A DNA stretch of 64,000 bases from Clostridia bacterium (lineage in GTDB: Bacteria; Bacillota; Clostridia; Lachnospirales; Lachnospiraceae), in assembly GCA_026000755.1 (NCBI GenBank), contig BNZC01000002.1:1-64000 (forward strand), read 5' to 3'. The notes beneath the pieces are model-generated. The model worked only from the letters and a program-made list of their open reading frames with translations, searched no databases and was not told where the DNA came from. Positions within the stretch are counted from its first letter, which is position 1. Each line of letters begins with the position of its first letter. Below are positions 46,839 through 56,685 of the stretch, one piece after another. The position numbers and the translations under genes were made by a program.

Positions 46839-46870
46839 GATGAAATTTATCTCACACTATTATCTATTTA

Positions 46871-47227
46871 TTACGCAATCTTTGATTTTGCTAATTCCGC
46901 AAGTTGGGCAAATCCCTTTGCATCATTTACTGCAAGTTCTGCAAGGATTTTACGATTAACTTCAACTTCGGCTAACTTAAGGCCGTGCATAAGACGGCTA
47001 TAGGAAAGTCCGTTGATTCTTGCCGCTGCGTTGATTCTTGCAATCCACAACTGGCGAAACTGCCGTTTCCTCTGTTTTCTGCCTGTATAGGAGCTTGCCA
47101 ATGCACGCATTACGGACTGCTTTGCCACTCTGTATTGCTTGGATCTTGCTCCTCGATAACCCTTTGCTAATTTTAATACTCTTTTATGTCTTTTCTTGGC
47201 GTTAAGACCACCTTTTATTCTTGCCAT
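46871..47227 (-). CDS. rplT: Ribosomal protein L20
   Basis: The 118-residue basic protein matches L20 over its length ([55 protein letters not shown]). L20 is needed for early 50S assembly and also represses its own operon by binding the mRNA leader. It ends infC-rpmI-rplT. AAAGGAGAAAAATC precedes ATG 47227. Confidence 0.97.
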   Translation of the reverse strand: MARIKGGLNAKKRHKRVLKLAKGYRGARSKQYRVAKQSVMRALASSYTGRKQRKRQFRQLWIARINAAARINGLSYSRLMHGLKLAEVEVNRKILAELAVNDAKGFAQLAELAKSKIA

Positions 47228-47254
47228 GATTTTTCTCCTTTCTTGATCCTGCTT

Positions 47255-47452
47255 TTACAGATATGGTAAAATCTTCTTCATGTTCTTCACGTTGCTACTG
47301 TCTGTGGTTGTGGACTTTCTCAAATTCCGCTTTCTCTTGGCAGACTTCTTTGTCAAGATATGGCTCTTGTTGGCTTTATTCCTTTTTAATTTTCCGCTGC
47401 CCGTTAATTTGAAACGCTTTGCGGCAGATCTGTTTGTTTTCATTTTTGGCAT
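47255..47452 (-). CDS. rpmI: Ribosomal protein L35
   Basis: The 65-residue protein reads [20 protein letters not shown] and is rich in Lys/Arg throughout, typical of L35 of the large subunit. It lies between infC and rplT, 35 and 27 bases from each. Confidence 0.97.
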   Translation of the reverse strand: MPKMKTNRSAAKRFKLTGSGKLKRNKANKSHILTKKSAKRKRNLRKSTTTDSSNVKNMKKILPYL

Positions 47453-47487
47453 GATAAGACCCTCTCTTTCCTGCTTTTGCTATTCTA

Positions 47488-47997
47488 CTATGACTTCTTC
47501 TCCGTCAGTACCAAACTCATACTGCGCCCTTCTACCTTTGGCGCTTTCTCAATGACAGCTATTTCAGCCATTTCCTTGGCGAAATCCTCTAAGATATGGC
47601 GGCTCTGGTACATATGAGCCATCTCGCGTCCACGGAAACGCAAAGTAATTTTCACTTTATTTCCCTTGGCAATAAATTTTCTCGCAGCGGACAGCTTTGT
47701 TGCCAAATCGTGAGCATCAATATTGGGTGTCATGCGAATCTCTTTTAACTCCACAACCTTTTGCTTCTTTCTGGCTTCCTTATCTCTTCTGGCCTGCTCA
47801 TAGCGAAACTTTCCGTAGTCAATAATCTTGCATACGGGCGGTTTTGCCGTAGGAGCAATCTTTACCAGATCAAGATCCATCTCCTGCGCTTGCCGTAAGG
47901 CTTCTCTTGCAGACACGATCCCAAGCTGCTCTCCGTTTTCTCCCACGAGACGTACTTCCTTATCTCTGATTTGTTCGTTAATCATTAAGTCACTAAT
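47488..47997 (-). CDS. infC: Translation initiation factor IF-3, AUU start
   Basis: The 169-residue factor blocks early subunit joining and checks the start codon. It reads ISDLMINEQIRDKEVRLVGE, with the linker RYEQARRDKEARKKQK and C-terminal KITLRFRGREM. The start is set at ATT 47997 because GGAGGT lies 8 bases upstream; ATG 47985 would be 20 bases away and is less likely. An AUU start is the known device by which IF3 limits its own synthesis. A leader with an attenuator precedes it. Confidence 0.93.
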   Translation of the reverse strand: MSDLMINEQIRDKEVRLVGENGEQLGIVSAREALRQAQEMDLDLVKIAPTAKPPVCKIIDYGKFRYEQARRDKEARKKQKVVELKEIRMTPNIDAHDLATKLSAARKFIAKGNKVKITLRFRGREMAHMYQSRHILEDFAKEMAEIAVIEKAPKVEGRSMSLVLTEKKS

Positions 47998-48126
47998 GGC
48001 CTTGCACCTCCGTTGATTGAAGAATTGTGAAGAAGTTCTTTGTTCCTGTGAAATCAAAGCGACCCTGTATCCATTCTGCCTAGCTAAAACCGATGTAAAT
48101 AAAATCTATTTCCCTATTTATTTACA

Positions 48127-48157
48127 TAAAAAAACGGATAGGGTAAACTATCCGTTC
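48127..48157 (-). terminator. Attenuator terminator in the infC leader
   Basis: On the minus strand AACGGATAG and CTATCCGTT form a stem followed by seven T residues. It lies between the promoter at 48304 and the infC start, so it can stop transcription unless the leader folds otherwise. Confidence 0.75.
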
Positions 48158-48275
48158 TGCATACGTCTTACGCACGACACGAAAAAGCCTCCATGCCTTG
48201 CTGTAAACCAAAACCGAGGTCGCCTGTTTGCGCCACGGTGAGAGCGGATACTCTACTTTGTTCTCAACTTTATTT
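48158..48275 (-). ncRNA. infC-rpmI-rplT leader, probably L20-binding
   Basis: About 118 transcribed bases lie between the promoter and the attenuator, containing pairable segments (GAGTATCCGCTCTC, GGCGACCTCGG, GCATGGAGGC). In Firmicutes this operon is controlled by an L20-binding leader that favours termination; position and the following terminator fit. I did not verify the covariance model. Confidence 0.6.
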
Positions 48276-48304
48276 ACTGTAACATAAATTGGTTGCCCTG
48301 TCAA
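48276..48304 (-). promoter_or_regulatory. Promoter of the infC operon
   Basis: TTGACA (48304-48299), a 17-base spacer and TACAGT (48281-48276) on the minus strand. It begins 10 bases past the end of the upstream gene. Confidence 0.65.
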
Positions 48305-48313
48305 GTGCTTTTT

Positions 48314-49558
48314 TTACGGCAAATAATACCGGAAATTACATTTTTGTACATTGCTTGATGTGCCATGTTTATCAATAAGTATCACCGACAAAATCGTATT
48401 TCCCTCAGGAACCGCTATAGCCGCATCATACACCGCCGAATTCGCCGTCGGAACACTCCCGTCCCAAGTATAGTAGGCTTTCGCTCCCTCCGGCACATCA
48501 ATGCGTACCGATATCGGTGCCGAAAAATCTCCTCCATCCGGGGTCACTGTCGGCATGGGCGGTATCTCATACCGGATGTCATATTTTCCCGTTGCCGTTG
48601 GTCCGTATAAACCTTTTTCATTTTTGGCAGCAACTTTTACGGTAGTGACACCCTGCCCTTCTAACAAAATAGGTGTCTCATAAACCGCTCCGCTCTCTGT
48701 GGGATCGCTGCCATCTAGGGTATAATAGAGTGTGGTACCATGCTCCGCCTTCAAGGTGAGGGTAATGTCATCTCCATATTTTCCCGGTATTGGATCAAAG
48801 ATTGGCTCTGTTAAATCATACTCCTTAAACAATGCCAGAATATTTTCATCTGTTACCCCTGACATAAGGGCTAATACCGCTTCATTATCGCCTTTTTTTT
48901 CATAGAATGCAATCAACTGTTCATAGGCGGCTTCATTGTCAGGCTCTTCCTTAATCAAATCCGTTAAAACAGCAATTCCCTCCGCCTCTTGCTTTGCGGC
49001 AAAGTAGGCGGTCGCCAGTTTTAATTTTGTATCGGACAGCTGCTCTTTCGTGACACCGTCTGTAAGTTTGAGTGCCAAAAGGTAGGCTTGTATGGATTTT
49101 TCATACTCGCCATTTCCATAATAAACGCCCCCTTTTTCCTGCTGATAGGCAAAATTTTGATTGTTTTTATGATGCAAAAATGCAAGGGAAAGGAACAGTA
49201 ACACAAGCAAGCCTGCAAAAATCCCCAGAACAAGATAAAGTTTCTTTTTGGCGGGATCCTTCTTGCTAGGCGTTGGATTTTCTTGCAACGGCTGTCCTTG
49301 TAACTGCTTTCCTTGTAAATGATTTTCCGGTCTTGCCTTTCCTTGTAAATGACCGCCTTGCAAATCTTTCCCGTATCCTGCATTCCCTTGGGGTTCCCCC
49401 TCCTGTGCCGGCTTTATCCCGCTTAGTTTTCCCGTAACACCTACTGTCAAATCATCCTCTAAAAGACTGTAATCCGGAACAATTTGTACTGCTCGCCCGC
49501 AGGAAGCACAGTAAATGTTTCCTGTATTGATACGATCTCCGCATTTTTTACAATTCAT
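48314..49558 (-). CDS. Zinc-ribbon, TPR and chitobiase-domain membrane protein
   Basis: The 414-residue protein starts with a zinc ribbon (CKKCGDRI and CASCGRAV, residues 3-22). A Gln/Gly-rich linker with LQGxxLQG repeats (about 50-90) and a membrane helix (about 105-128) follow. TPR-like helices run to about 250, and two CHB_HEX_C-type beta domains follow (TTLYYTLDGSDPTESGAVYE; AKAYYTWDGSVPTANSAVYD). It is probably an envelope scaffold; function unknown. ATG 49558 was chosen because GGAGAG lies 9 bases upstream; the frame is open 39 bases further. Confidence 0.75.
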   Translation of the reverse strand: MNCKKCGDRINTGNIYCASCGRAVQIVPDYSLLEDDLTVGVTGKLSGIKPAQEGEPQGNAGYGKDLQGGHLQGKARPENHLQGKQLQGQPLQENPTPSKKDPAKKKLYLVLGIFAGLLVLLFLSLAFLHHKNNQNFAYQQEKGGVYYGNGEYEKSIQAYLLALKLTDGVTKEQLSDTKLKLATAYFAAKQEAEGIAVLTDLIKEEPDNEAAYEQLIAFYEKKGDNEAVLALMSGVTDENILALFKEYDLTEPIFDPIPGKYGDDITLTLKAEHGTTLYYTLDGSDPTESGAVYETPILLEGQGVTTVKVAAKNEKGLYGPTATGKYDIRYEIPPMPTVTPDGGDFSAPISVRIDVPEGAKAYYTWDGSVPTANSAVYDAAIAVPEGNTILSVILIDKHGTSSNVQKCNFRYYLP

Positions 49559-49640
49559 AATTCTATACTCTCCACTAGTTCCATACCTTCCACACAATTT
49601 TCCATCTCATGGGATTACGCTTCTGATTCTATGTTTCCTC

Positions 49641-50489
49641 TTACACTTCTATACTCTCCACGCAATTTTTCATCAACATGGCAATGGTCATGGGACCTAC
49701 CCCCCCCGGTACGGGGGTAATGGCAAATGCCTTTTGCTCCACTTCACGAAAACGCACATCCCCACAGAGTTTGCCATCTTCTTTTCGGTGAATGCCAACG
49801 TCGATTACCACCGCACCCTCTTTCACATACTCTGCACCGATAAAACCCGGCTTGCCCATAGCTACGATTAAAATATCTGCTTGCGTACAAAGTGCGGGCA
49901 AATTCTTTGTTTTCGAATGGGCGATTGTCACGGTGGCATTTTCCCGAAGCATAAGCAGAGCCATGGGTTTTCCCACAATATTGCTTCGCCCCACAATGAC
50001 ACAATGCTTGCCCTCGATAGAAAAATCCGGAAGCTTTGCCCGCACAAGCAGTTCTATAATTCCTGCCGGCGTACAAGATACGAAGCCTTTCTGTCCAATG
50101 ACCAAGGCTCCTACGCTTTTCGGTGAGAAGCCGTCTACGTCTTTTTCCGGAGAAATGGCACAAATCACCTTGTTTTCATCCATGTGTTTTGGAATGGGCA
50201 GCTGTACCAAGATTCCTTTGACTTCCGGTTTTTGATTGAGTTCTGAAATCAGAGTAAGCAAAGCTTCCTCTGTGGTATCCTCAGGCAATTCATGGGAAAT
50301 AGAATCAATGCCGATATAGGCGCAAGCCGCCTTTTTGTTTCTCACATACACGGAGGATGCCGGGTCGCTACCCACCTGAATCACCACTAAAGTACCACTC
50401 TTTCCCTGTGCCTTTAATGCCGCAACCTTATCCTTTAATTCATCTTTGATTTCCTGTGCAATACGTTTCCCATCAATGAGATATGCCAT
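49641..50489 (-). CDS. folD: Bifunctional methylene-THF dehydrogenase/cyclohydrolase
   Basis: The 282-residue enzyme interconverts methylene-, methenyl- and formyl-THF. It has SSVYVRNKKAACAYIGI (catalytic Lys), VQLPIPKHMDENKV, DGFSP, VIVGRSNIVGKPMALLM and PVPGGVGPMTIAMLM; the last carries the C8 tract at 49700. It acts beside fhs, 290 bases upstream. AGGAGGGAATCAT precedes ATG 50489. Confidence 0.95.
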   Translation of the reverse strand: MAYLIDGKRIAQEIKDELKDKVAALKAQGKSGTLVVIQVGSDPASSVYVRNKKAACAYIGIDSISHELPEDTTEEALLTLISELNQKPEVKGILVQLPIPKHMDENKVICAISPEKDVDGFSPKSVGALVIGQKGFVSCTPAGIIELLVRAKLPDFSIEGKHCVIVGRSNIVGKPMALLMLRENATVTIAHSKTKNLPALCTQADILIVAMGKPGFIGAEYVKEGAVVIDVGIHRKEDGKLCGDVRFREVEQKAFAITPVPGGVGPMTIAMLMKNCVESIEV

Positions 50490-50507
50490 ATGATTCCCTC
50501 CTAAAAC

Positions 50508-50840
50508 AATTCTGTAATTCTACTACCCACCTGCCCGCTACCATCATTTGCGACAGATGTTACTATTCACAGTTCCTGTGAATAGTAACAATTATGCACA
50601 GGACACCTTACCGAACAAAGAACGTTCGGTAAGTATCGCCCTAAAGTACAGGGCTTAATCGCACAAAAATGCGATTTGGCGCATGACTTAATCGGGTTTT
50701 TCTTCGAAAAACGCCTCTCGGAACGGTTCAACCGTGAATAGTAACCGATAGATCGCTTGGGCAGTCCCGGCATAGTTATCAGAATAATCCTGTAATTCTC
50801 CCGCCCGCCTCTACGCTAATATCATTTGCGGCAGGATGCT
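50508..50840 (-). repeat. Tandem duplication of the fhs 3' end
   Basis: The last about 75 bases of fhs ([15 protein letters not shown].. to the stop) recur just after the stop. The second copy is split by the MITE at 50559-50745: GCCGGGACTGCCCAAGC lies right of it and CGCAAATGAT..GAATTACAG left of it. The second copy has drifted and is not translated. Confidence 0.75.
50559..50745. mobile_element. GTTAC-end MITE, 187 bp
   Basis: It starts GTTACTATTCAC and ends GAATAGTAAC, with flanks CGACAGAT (50551-50558) and CGATAGAT (50746-50753), an 8-bp target duplication with one change. Relative to the 26671 copy it holds an extra module of about 55 bases (CTTACCGAAC...GGGCTTAATCGC, 50607-50661) that also occurs at 62501. 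Confidence 0.8.
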
Positions 50841-52449
50841 TGGGCAGTCCCGGCATGGTCATGATTGCACCTGTTACCGCCACGACAAATCCTGCGCCTG
50901 CGCAAGCATAAACCTCTCGCACTTGCAAGGTAAAGCCGTTTGGACGACCCAGTTTTGTGGGATCATCCGATAAGGAATACTGCGTTTTTGCCATACAGAC
51001 AGGAAAATTCTTCATGCCCAAATCCTCAATGCGGGCAAGTTCTTTTTCGGCACTTTTTGCATAACTGACTTCCCCTGCACCGTAGATTTCCTTCGCCACG
51101 GTTTCTATTTTTTCTGTAAGAGAAAGAGAATCTTCATACAAGAGTGTAAACTTGCTCTCCTTGTTTTCTAAGGTGTGAAGCAAGGTCTGTGCCAGTTCAA
51201 TTCCACCCTCTCCGCCTTTTTCCCAAACTTCGGATAGGGCAAATTCACAGCCCCTCTCCTTGCAAAACTCCCGTACAAAATCCGTCTCCGCCTGGGTATC
51301 GGTCAGGAAAGAATTTAAGGTAACTACTACGGGTACGCCGTATTTTTGCAGATTTTCAATGTGTTTTTCTAAATTTACAATACCTGCCTTTAATGCGGCT
51401 ACGTTCTCCTTGGGCAAATCCTGCTTGGAAACGCCCCCATTGTATTTTAGGGCACGTATGGTAGCCACAAGTACCACCGCATCCGGCACTAAGTTTGCCA
51501 TGCGACATTTGATGTCAAAGAACTTCTCTGCTCCTAAATCTGCGCCAAATCCTGCTTCGGTAATGACGTAATCCGCCAATTTCCGAGCAGTCTTTGTGGC
51601 TCGCACGCTGTTACAGCCGTGAGCAATATTGGCAAATGGCCCGCCGTGTACAATGGCAGGCGTATGTTCTAATGTCTGGATTAGGTTGGGTTTTAGAGCA
51701 TCCTTTAACAGGGCTGCCATAGCTCCTGTGGCAGAAAGATCCTCCGCCGTCACAGGATTTCCGTCAAAACGATATGCCACGATGATACGCCCTAAACGTG
51801 TCTTTAAGTCCTCCAAATCGTCTGCAAGGCACAACACCGCCATGATTTCCGAGGCAACCGTAATGACAAAATGGTCTTCACGCACCATACCGTCCATCTT
51901 ATTTCCAAGACCTACCACCACATTCCGTAACACCCGATCATTCATATCCAAACAGCGTTTCCATACCACTTGGCGAGGGTCAATCCCCAGTTCATTTCCC
52001 TGCTGAATATGGTTATCCAGGAGGGCTGCCAAGAGGTTGTTTGCAGAAGTGATCGCATGGAAATCCCCTGTAAAATGCAGGTTTAAGTCTTCCATGGGAA
52101 CGACTTGTGCATACCCCCCCCCTGCGGCTCCGCCCTTAATGCCAAAGCACGGACCAAGGGAAGGTTCCCGGAGAGCTAAAAGGGTGCGTTTCTTTAATTT
52201 CCCCATGGCTTGCGCCAGACCGATACTGGTTGTGGTTTTCCCCTCTCCTGCCGGGGTTGGATTAATGGCTGTCACCAAAATCAGCTTTCCGTCGGGATTG
52301 CCCTGCACCCTTTCCGTGAGTTCGTCGCTTAGCTTGGCTTTATATTTCCCATAAAGTTCCAAATCATCTTCTGAAATTCCAAGCTGTGCGGCAATGTCTT
52401 TGATGGGAAGAAGTGTGGCTTCCTGCGCTATTTGAATGTCTGTTTTCAT
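50779..52449 (-). CDS. fhs: Formate-tetrahydrofolate ligase
   Basis: The 556-residue enzyme joins formate to THF with ATP. It has the P-loop [19 protein letters not shown] (residues about 64-82), [29 protein letters not shown] and a C-terminal [13 protein letters not shown]. Length is typical. AAGGAGAGG precedes ATG 52449. The C9 tract at 52114 encodes AGGGYA. With folD it supplies one-carbon units; no CODH/ACS genes are nearby. Confidence 0.96.
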   Translation of the reverse strand: MKTDIQIAQEATLLPIKDIAAQLGISEDDLELYGKYKAKLSDELTERVQGNPDGKLILVTAINPTPAGEGKTTTSIGLAQAMGKLKKRTLLALREPSLGPCFGIKGGAAGGGYAQVVPMEDLNLHFTGDFHAITSANNLLAALLDNHIQQGNELGIDPRQVVWKRCLDMNDRVLRNVVVGLGNKMDGMVREDHFVITVASEIMAVLCLADDLEDLKTRLGRIIVAYRFDGNPVTAEDLSATGAMAALLKDALKPNLIQTLEHTPAIVHGGPFANIAHGCNSVRATKTARKLADYVITEAGFGADLGAEKFFDIKCRMANLVPDAVVLVATIRALKYNGGVSKQDLPKENVAALKAGIVNLEKHIENLQKYGVPVVVTLNSFLTDTQAETDFVREFCKERGCEFALSEVWEKGGEGGIELAQTLLHTLENKESKFTLLYEDSLSLTEKIETVAKEIYGAGEVSYAKSAEKELARIEDLGMKNFPVCMAKTQYSLSDDPTKLGRPNGFTLQVREVYACAGAGFVVAVTGAIMTMPGLPKHPAANDISVEAGGRITGLF

Positions 52450-52551
52450 GGTCTACCTCTCCTTAAAAATATTTCTTGATAGCAAGAATGTTCCTTATAC
52501 CGAAAATGTTCCTTTTATGATTTTTTTTGCAAACAGCAACAAGCCGCATTT

Positions 52552-55440
52552 CTACACATAATCCTCTATATACGCCTCAAATTCTTCCCCGCTCATCAAA
52601 ATCTTTCGGGGCTTGGTGCCTTCCTCTGCTCCCACAACGCCGGCCTCTTCCAACTGATCCATAATACGAGCGGCACGATTAAATCCAATCTTAAACCAAC
52701 GTTGCAACATACCGATGGAGGCTTTGTCCTTGTCGATAATGAATTTTCCTGCATCTGCAAAATACGCATCCCGTTCATTATCGCCACCTCCCCCCCCCGG
52801 TGTGGACGGATCCGCTATGGGCGTGTTTATTTTTTCCTCAATCTCCGTATTGTATACCACGGTTCGTTCCCTTTTTAAGAAATCCACCACAGCCTCTACC
52901 TCGCTGTCGCTGACAAAAGGTCCCTGTACTCGCAAGGGCTTGGGATAGCCTTGCGGGTAAAAGAGCATATCACCATTTCCAAGGAGTTTTTCTGCGCCTG
53001 TGGAATCTAAAATCGTTCTGGAATCCACCCCGGAGGATACCGCAAAGGCAACCCGAGAGGGCATATTCGCCTTAATCAGTCCGGTAATAACATCTACGGA
53101 AGGTCGCTGAGTGGCAATAATCAAATGGATACCCGCCGCTCTTGCCAACTGTGCCAGACGGATAATCGCATCCTCCACCTCGCCGGGGGCTACCATCATA
53201 AGGTCTGCCAACTCGTCTACTACTATAACAATCTGGGGGAGTTTCTTGGGCAGGGCATCTAACTTGCTCTCTGTTTTCGTTTCCGTTGCGGAGGCTGCAT
53301 TGCCTCCTGTTCCGGCTCCTTGCCAGAGTCCTGTTCCGGAACTAGCATTGCTTCCTGTTCCGGCTCCTTGCCACAATCCCGATTCCCCAATGTTACCACT
53401 TGTTTCCCTTGGAGCCTCCCCTGCATACCCATCTTCCACTTGCTTGACTCTGCGTTCTTCTTCCTCTTCTTCCGCAACTCGCCTCGCCTCACTCACCTTC
53501 CTATTATATCCTTTCAAATCCCGCACTTGCCATTCCGCAAATTTCTGATAACGCTCCGTCATTTCCGCTACTGCCCAATGTAAGGCTCCTGCCGCTTTCT
53601 TGGGATCTGTCACAACGGGAATAAACAAATGGGGAATCCCATTGTATACGCTTAATTCCACCACCTTGGGATCAATCAAAATCAGCTTCACGTCCTCCGG
53701 ATTTGCCTTATACAAGAGGCTCATGATAATGGTATTAATGCAAACAGATTTTCCCGATCCGGTAGAACCTGCAATCAAAAGGTGAGGCATTTTCGCAATA
53801 TCCGCCACAATGACCGAACCGCCAATGTCTTTCCCTGCCGTAAAACAGATACTGGAGGGATGACTGCGAAATTCTTTGGATTCCACCATATCCCGAAAAT
53901 TCACCATGACAGTTTCTTTGTTGGGTACTTCTATCCCTACCGCCGCCTTGCCCGGAATGGGGGCTTCAATACGGATATTGGTGGCGGCTAAGTGCATTTT
54001 TATATCATCGGACAGACCCACAATACGACTCACTTTAATCCCCGGTTCCGGCTGTATTTCAAAACGAGTTACTGAGGGACCCATGCTCACATCCGTTACC
54101 GCCACTTTTACCCCAAAGGTCTGTAAGGTCTGCTGTAATTTCTGGGCAGTTTCCTGCATATAGGCCTTGCCGTCCCCTCCTGTATGCTCTCTCTTTTGCA
54201 AAAGGGATAGGGTTGGGAAATTATACTGATTACTCGAAAGGCGGTCAATGGCACGGATTTCTTCTTGAAGTTCTGTGACTTCGTGCTTGATTTCTTCTGC
54301 TTTTGCCTTACCTGCGCTCATTTTCGGTTTTTTATGTACTTTCTCCACAACCACAGGTTCCGGCTCTGATTCCTGTTCCGCAAATTCTGCCTCAGGTGCC
54401 AGTCCGGATTCTTTCCATTCTACTTCTGTTACGTGTTTCATAAGACCGGAAATTTCTGCACTCAAACGCTCCTGAAACTCCAAATCCTCCGGATCTAATT
54501 CCGGCTTGGCAGGAGGAATTTCTAAGAAAACTTCTTTCTCCGGTTCACTGTTTGAAGCAGGATTTAAGGAATTTACACTTGTTCCTAATTCACTTACCCT
54601 TGATGAGGTAGCATTTACACTCGATTTTACTGCCTTTACACTTGATCCTGCCACATTTCCATTGAAAGGTTCTGCACCCTTGCCAAAGGAGATTTCATTT
54701 CCCTGAAATGGTTCGTTTGCGGTGGGCTTTAATTCACTTACATTATCCGAATGTTCCAATAGGGGGGGGGTGAGTTTCGTATCAACGGCAACCCCCAGTG
54801 CCTTGTTCTCCATGCGCAGCTTTCGCTCTTCTTCTTGCCTGTTCTTGCGATTGATCTTTTGGCGTTCCCCTTCTTCCTTTGCCGCCTCATAGACCTTTTT
54901 TCCGCCACGCTGCAAACCACTTAAAAAGGATCGCTCCGTAATCAGCACCATGGAAATAATCAAGACCACAATGTCTATCACATAGGCACCAACCGTTCCA
55001 AATGCGGGACGCAATAGGAAATCCAAGAAACCGCCCAGTATCCCTCCGCCGCTCTTATTCTCCGCCGCCCAAGAAAATGCCTGTATGGGATTCGGTTTTT
55101 CACTTCCCCCCACCACAAGTTCAAGGAATAAACAGAAAAAGACAAAAAACAAACCTGCGGCAATCAGTTTAACCAGAGCAATGCGATTGTTTCGATTGGA
55201 AACAAAAAAAGCCATGCCTATCATGAAAAGCACAGGGAACAGATAGGCGGTCAAGCCAAAAATTCCAAAGAAAAAGGAACTGACCTTATTTCCCACAAAT
55301 CCGCCTACACCAAAATTACTGATAAAAAGCAAGATACAAACCGCAAAGGTAATAAGCAGCGTAACTTCACTGCGAGGGGATAAGCCTGTACTTTTTTTTG
55401 TATTATTCTTTGCCGTTGTTTTTTTCTTTGCGGCTGCCAT
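52552..55440 (-). CDS. ftsK: DNA translocase FtsK/SpoIIIE
   Basis: The 962-residue protein has four membrane helices (residues about 25-170), a long acidic linker, the RecA-like motor with ATP loop [14 protein letters not shown] near residue 560 and [13 protein letters not shown], and a C-terminal winged helix ([20 protein letters not shown]) that reads DNA polarity sequences. It clears the chromosome from the septum. Between the two motor parts, residues about 680-712 carry a Ser/Gly/Asn insert with GLWQGAGTG twice. Two poly-C tracts lie inside (52790 and 54762). AGGAGG precedes ATG 55440. Confidence 0.95.
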   Translation of the reverse strand: MAAAKKKTTAKNNTKKSTGLSPRSEVTLLITFAVCILLFISNFGVGGFVGNKVSSFFFGIFGLTAYLFPVLFMIGMAFFVSNRNNRIALVKLIAAGLFFVFFCLFLELVVGGSEKPNPIQAFSWAAENKSGGGILGGFLDFLLRPAFGTVGAYVIDIVVLIISMVLITERSFLSGLQRGGKKVYEAAKEEGERQKINRKNRQEEERKLRMENKALGVAVDTKLTPPLLEHSDNVSELKPTANEPFQGNEISFGKGAEPFNGNVAGSSVKAVKSSVNATSSRVSELGTSVNSLNPASNSEPEKEVFLEIPPAKPELDPEDLEFQERLSAEISGLMKHVTEVEWKESGLAPEAEFAEQESEPEPVVVEKVHKKPKMSAGKAKAEEIKHEVTELQEEIRAIDRLSSNQYNFPTLSLLQKREHTGGDGKAYMQETAQKLQQTLQTFGVKVAVTDVSMGPSVTRFEIQPEPGIKVSRIVGLSDDIKMHLAATNIRIEAPIPGKAAVGIEVPNKETVMVNFRDMVESKEFRSHPSSICFTAGKDIGGSVIVADIAKMPHLLIAGSTGSGKSVCINTIIMSLLYKANPEDVKLILIDPKVVELSVYNGIPHLFIPVVTDPKKAAGALHWAVAEMTERYQKFAEWQVRDLKGYNRKVSEARRVAEEEEEERRVKQVEDGYAGEAPRETSGNIGESGLWQGAGTGSNASSGTGLWQGAGTGGNAASATETKTESKLDALPKKLPQIVIVVDELADLMMVAPGEVEDAIIRLAQLARAAGIHLIIATQRPSVDVITGLIKANMPSRVAFAVSSGVDSRTILDSTGAEKLLGNGDMLFYPQGYPKPLRVQGPFVSDSEVEAVVDFLKRERTVVYNTEIEEKINTPIADPSTPGGGGGDNERDAYFADAGKFIIDKDKASIGMLQRWFKIGFNRAARIMDQLEEAGVVGAEEGTKPRKILMSGEEFEAYIEDYV

Positions 55441-55453
55441 CTATGTGAAACCT

Positions 55454-55566
55454 CCTATTGTTGCACTCCTATTGTTGCACTACGATTGTTGCACTATAAA
55501 ACCCAGCACTACGATCATTACACTGCGATTGTTGTACTACATTTGTTGTACTACATTTGTTGCACC
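55454..55566 (-). repeat. 14-bp tandem array between uppP and ftsK
   Basis: Units of 14 bases with consensus (C/A)C(G/T)ATTGTTGCACT occur seven times, with one 15-base ATAAAACCCAGCACT interruption. The last unit is the 3' end of uppP (coding VQQM-stop). On the ftsK mRNA the array is the 5' leader, and its first units give AATAGGAG, the second of which extends into the true AGGAGG. Confidence 0.8.
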
Positions 55567-56450
55567 ATAAAACCCACTACTGCCGCTACGCCTACAAGAA
55601 AACAGTAGATGGAGAATCCCAAAAACTTCTTTTTTTTCACCACCACAAGCATGGTTTTAATGCAAATATAGCCTGTGACCGCCGCAACTGCCATTCCGAT
55701 TCCATAATAGGCAATTTCCGTTAAGGGAATATTGGCCCCCTTTAGCTTCGGCAGTTCTAAGACAGATGCACCTAAAATCGCAGGAATCGACATCAAAAAA
55801 GAGTATTTCACCGCAAATTTACGGTCAAAGCCACTGATTAATGCCGCCGCAATAGTAGTGCCGGAACGAGAAAGCCCCGGTAGGGTAGCAATCCCCTGGC
55901 AAATCCCAATCACAAAGCCATTGGTGTAACTGACTTGCTTGGGTGTCTTGCCCTGATCCTTTACCATATCCGCAATAAGCAGTAAGATGGCAGTAAGAAT
56001 CAGTCCGATTCCGGGTACAAGCAGATTTTCACTTGCCAGTTTTACCAAATCCTTTGCCAAATAACCCAGTATAGCGGTTGGAATGGTGGAAACGAGAATC
56101 AAGAGGGCAAATTTACGGTATGCATTTGCTATGACCTTATGATACTTGGGTGCTTCCGAAAAGCCCCAATCTTTTTTGCCAAATCTTGACTGAACAAAAA
56201 TCTTGGCATTTTTTCCTATGTCTGCTAAAATCTTGATAAATTCAATGCACAATTTGCCGATTTCTTTGCGAAATACCACAAAGACTGCCAAAAGCGTTCC
56301 CAAATGGAGCATGACATCAAATAGAATGCCGGTATCCGTATTCACGTGGAACAGTTGCTTGAATAAGACCAGATGCCCGGAACTGCTAATGGGCAGAAAT
56401 TCCGCAACTCCCTGTATCAGACCCATCAAGATTGCCTTTAGTACTGTCAT
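55551..56450 (-). CDS. uppP: Undecaprenyl-diphosphatase
   Basis: The 299-residue membrane enzyme recycles the lipid carrier for wall synthesis and confers basal bacitracin resistance. It has FLPISSSGHLVL (residues about 18-29) and LPGLSRSGTTIAAAL near 190, with about eight membrane helices. Residues about 75-105 form a longer cytoplasmic loop (VQSRFGKKDWGFSEAPKYHK) than in E. coli. GGAGG precedes ATG 56450. A MITE lies 23 bases upstream of the start. Confidence 0.93.
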   Translation of the reverse strand: MTVLKAILMGLIQGVAEFLPISSSGHLVLFKQLFHVNTDTGILFDVMLHLGTLLAVFVVFRKEIGKLCIEFIKILADIGKNAKIFVQSRFGKKDWGFSEAPKYHKVIANAYRKFALLILVSTIPTAILGYLAKDLVKLASENLLVPGIGLILTAILLLIADMVKDQGKTPKQVSYTNGFVIGICQGIATLPGLSRSGTTIAAALISGFDRKFAVKYSFLMSIPAILGASVLELPKLKGANIPLTEIAYYGIGMAVAAVTGYICIKTMLVVVKKKKFLGFSIYCFLVGVAAVVGFMVQQM

Positions 56451-56473
56451 AAATTCCTCCGGAGTAAGTTCAT

Positions 56474-56608
56474 GTCACTGTCCAGTGGGAACCATTCTAC
56501 GAGGTGTTTTTCGCAGAAAAACCCGAGGACTTCATGCACACAACTTGCGTTTTTTGCGAATTGTGTGCATAATTGTTACTGTTCAACGTTTTCCCGTTGA
56601 ACAGTAAC
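56474..56608. mobile_element. GTTAC-end MITE, reverse orientation, 135 bp
   Basis: The right end reads GTTCAACAGTAAC-like palindrome (GTTACTGTTCAAC/GTTGAACAGTAAC) and the left end GTCACTGTCC. Flanks AAGTTCAT and AAGTTCTA suggest an aged 8-bp duplication. It separates uppP from its likely promoter. Confidence 0.65.
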
Positions 56609-56685
56609 AAGTTCTACCTACCACTATACCATAATTTCCCCTTCCTGTCATTATTTGTTTTTTCCCCTTGACAAAATTCAGCATT

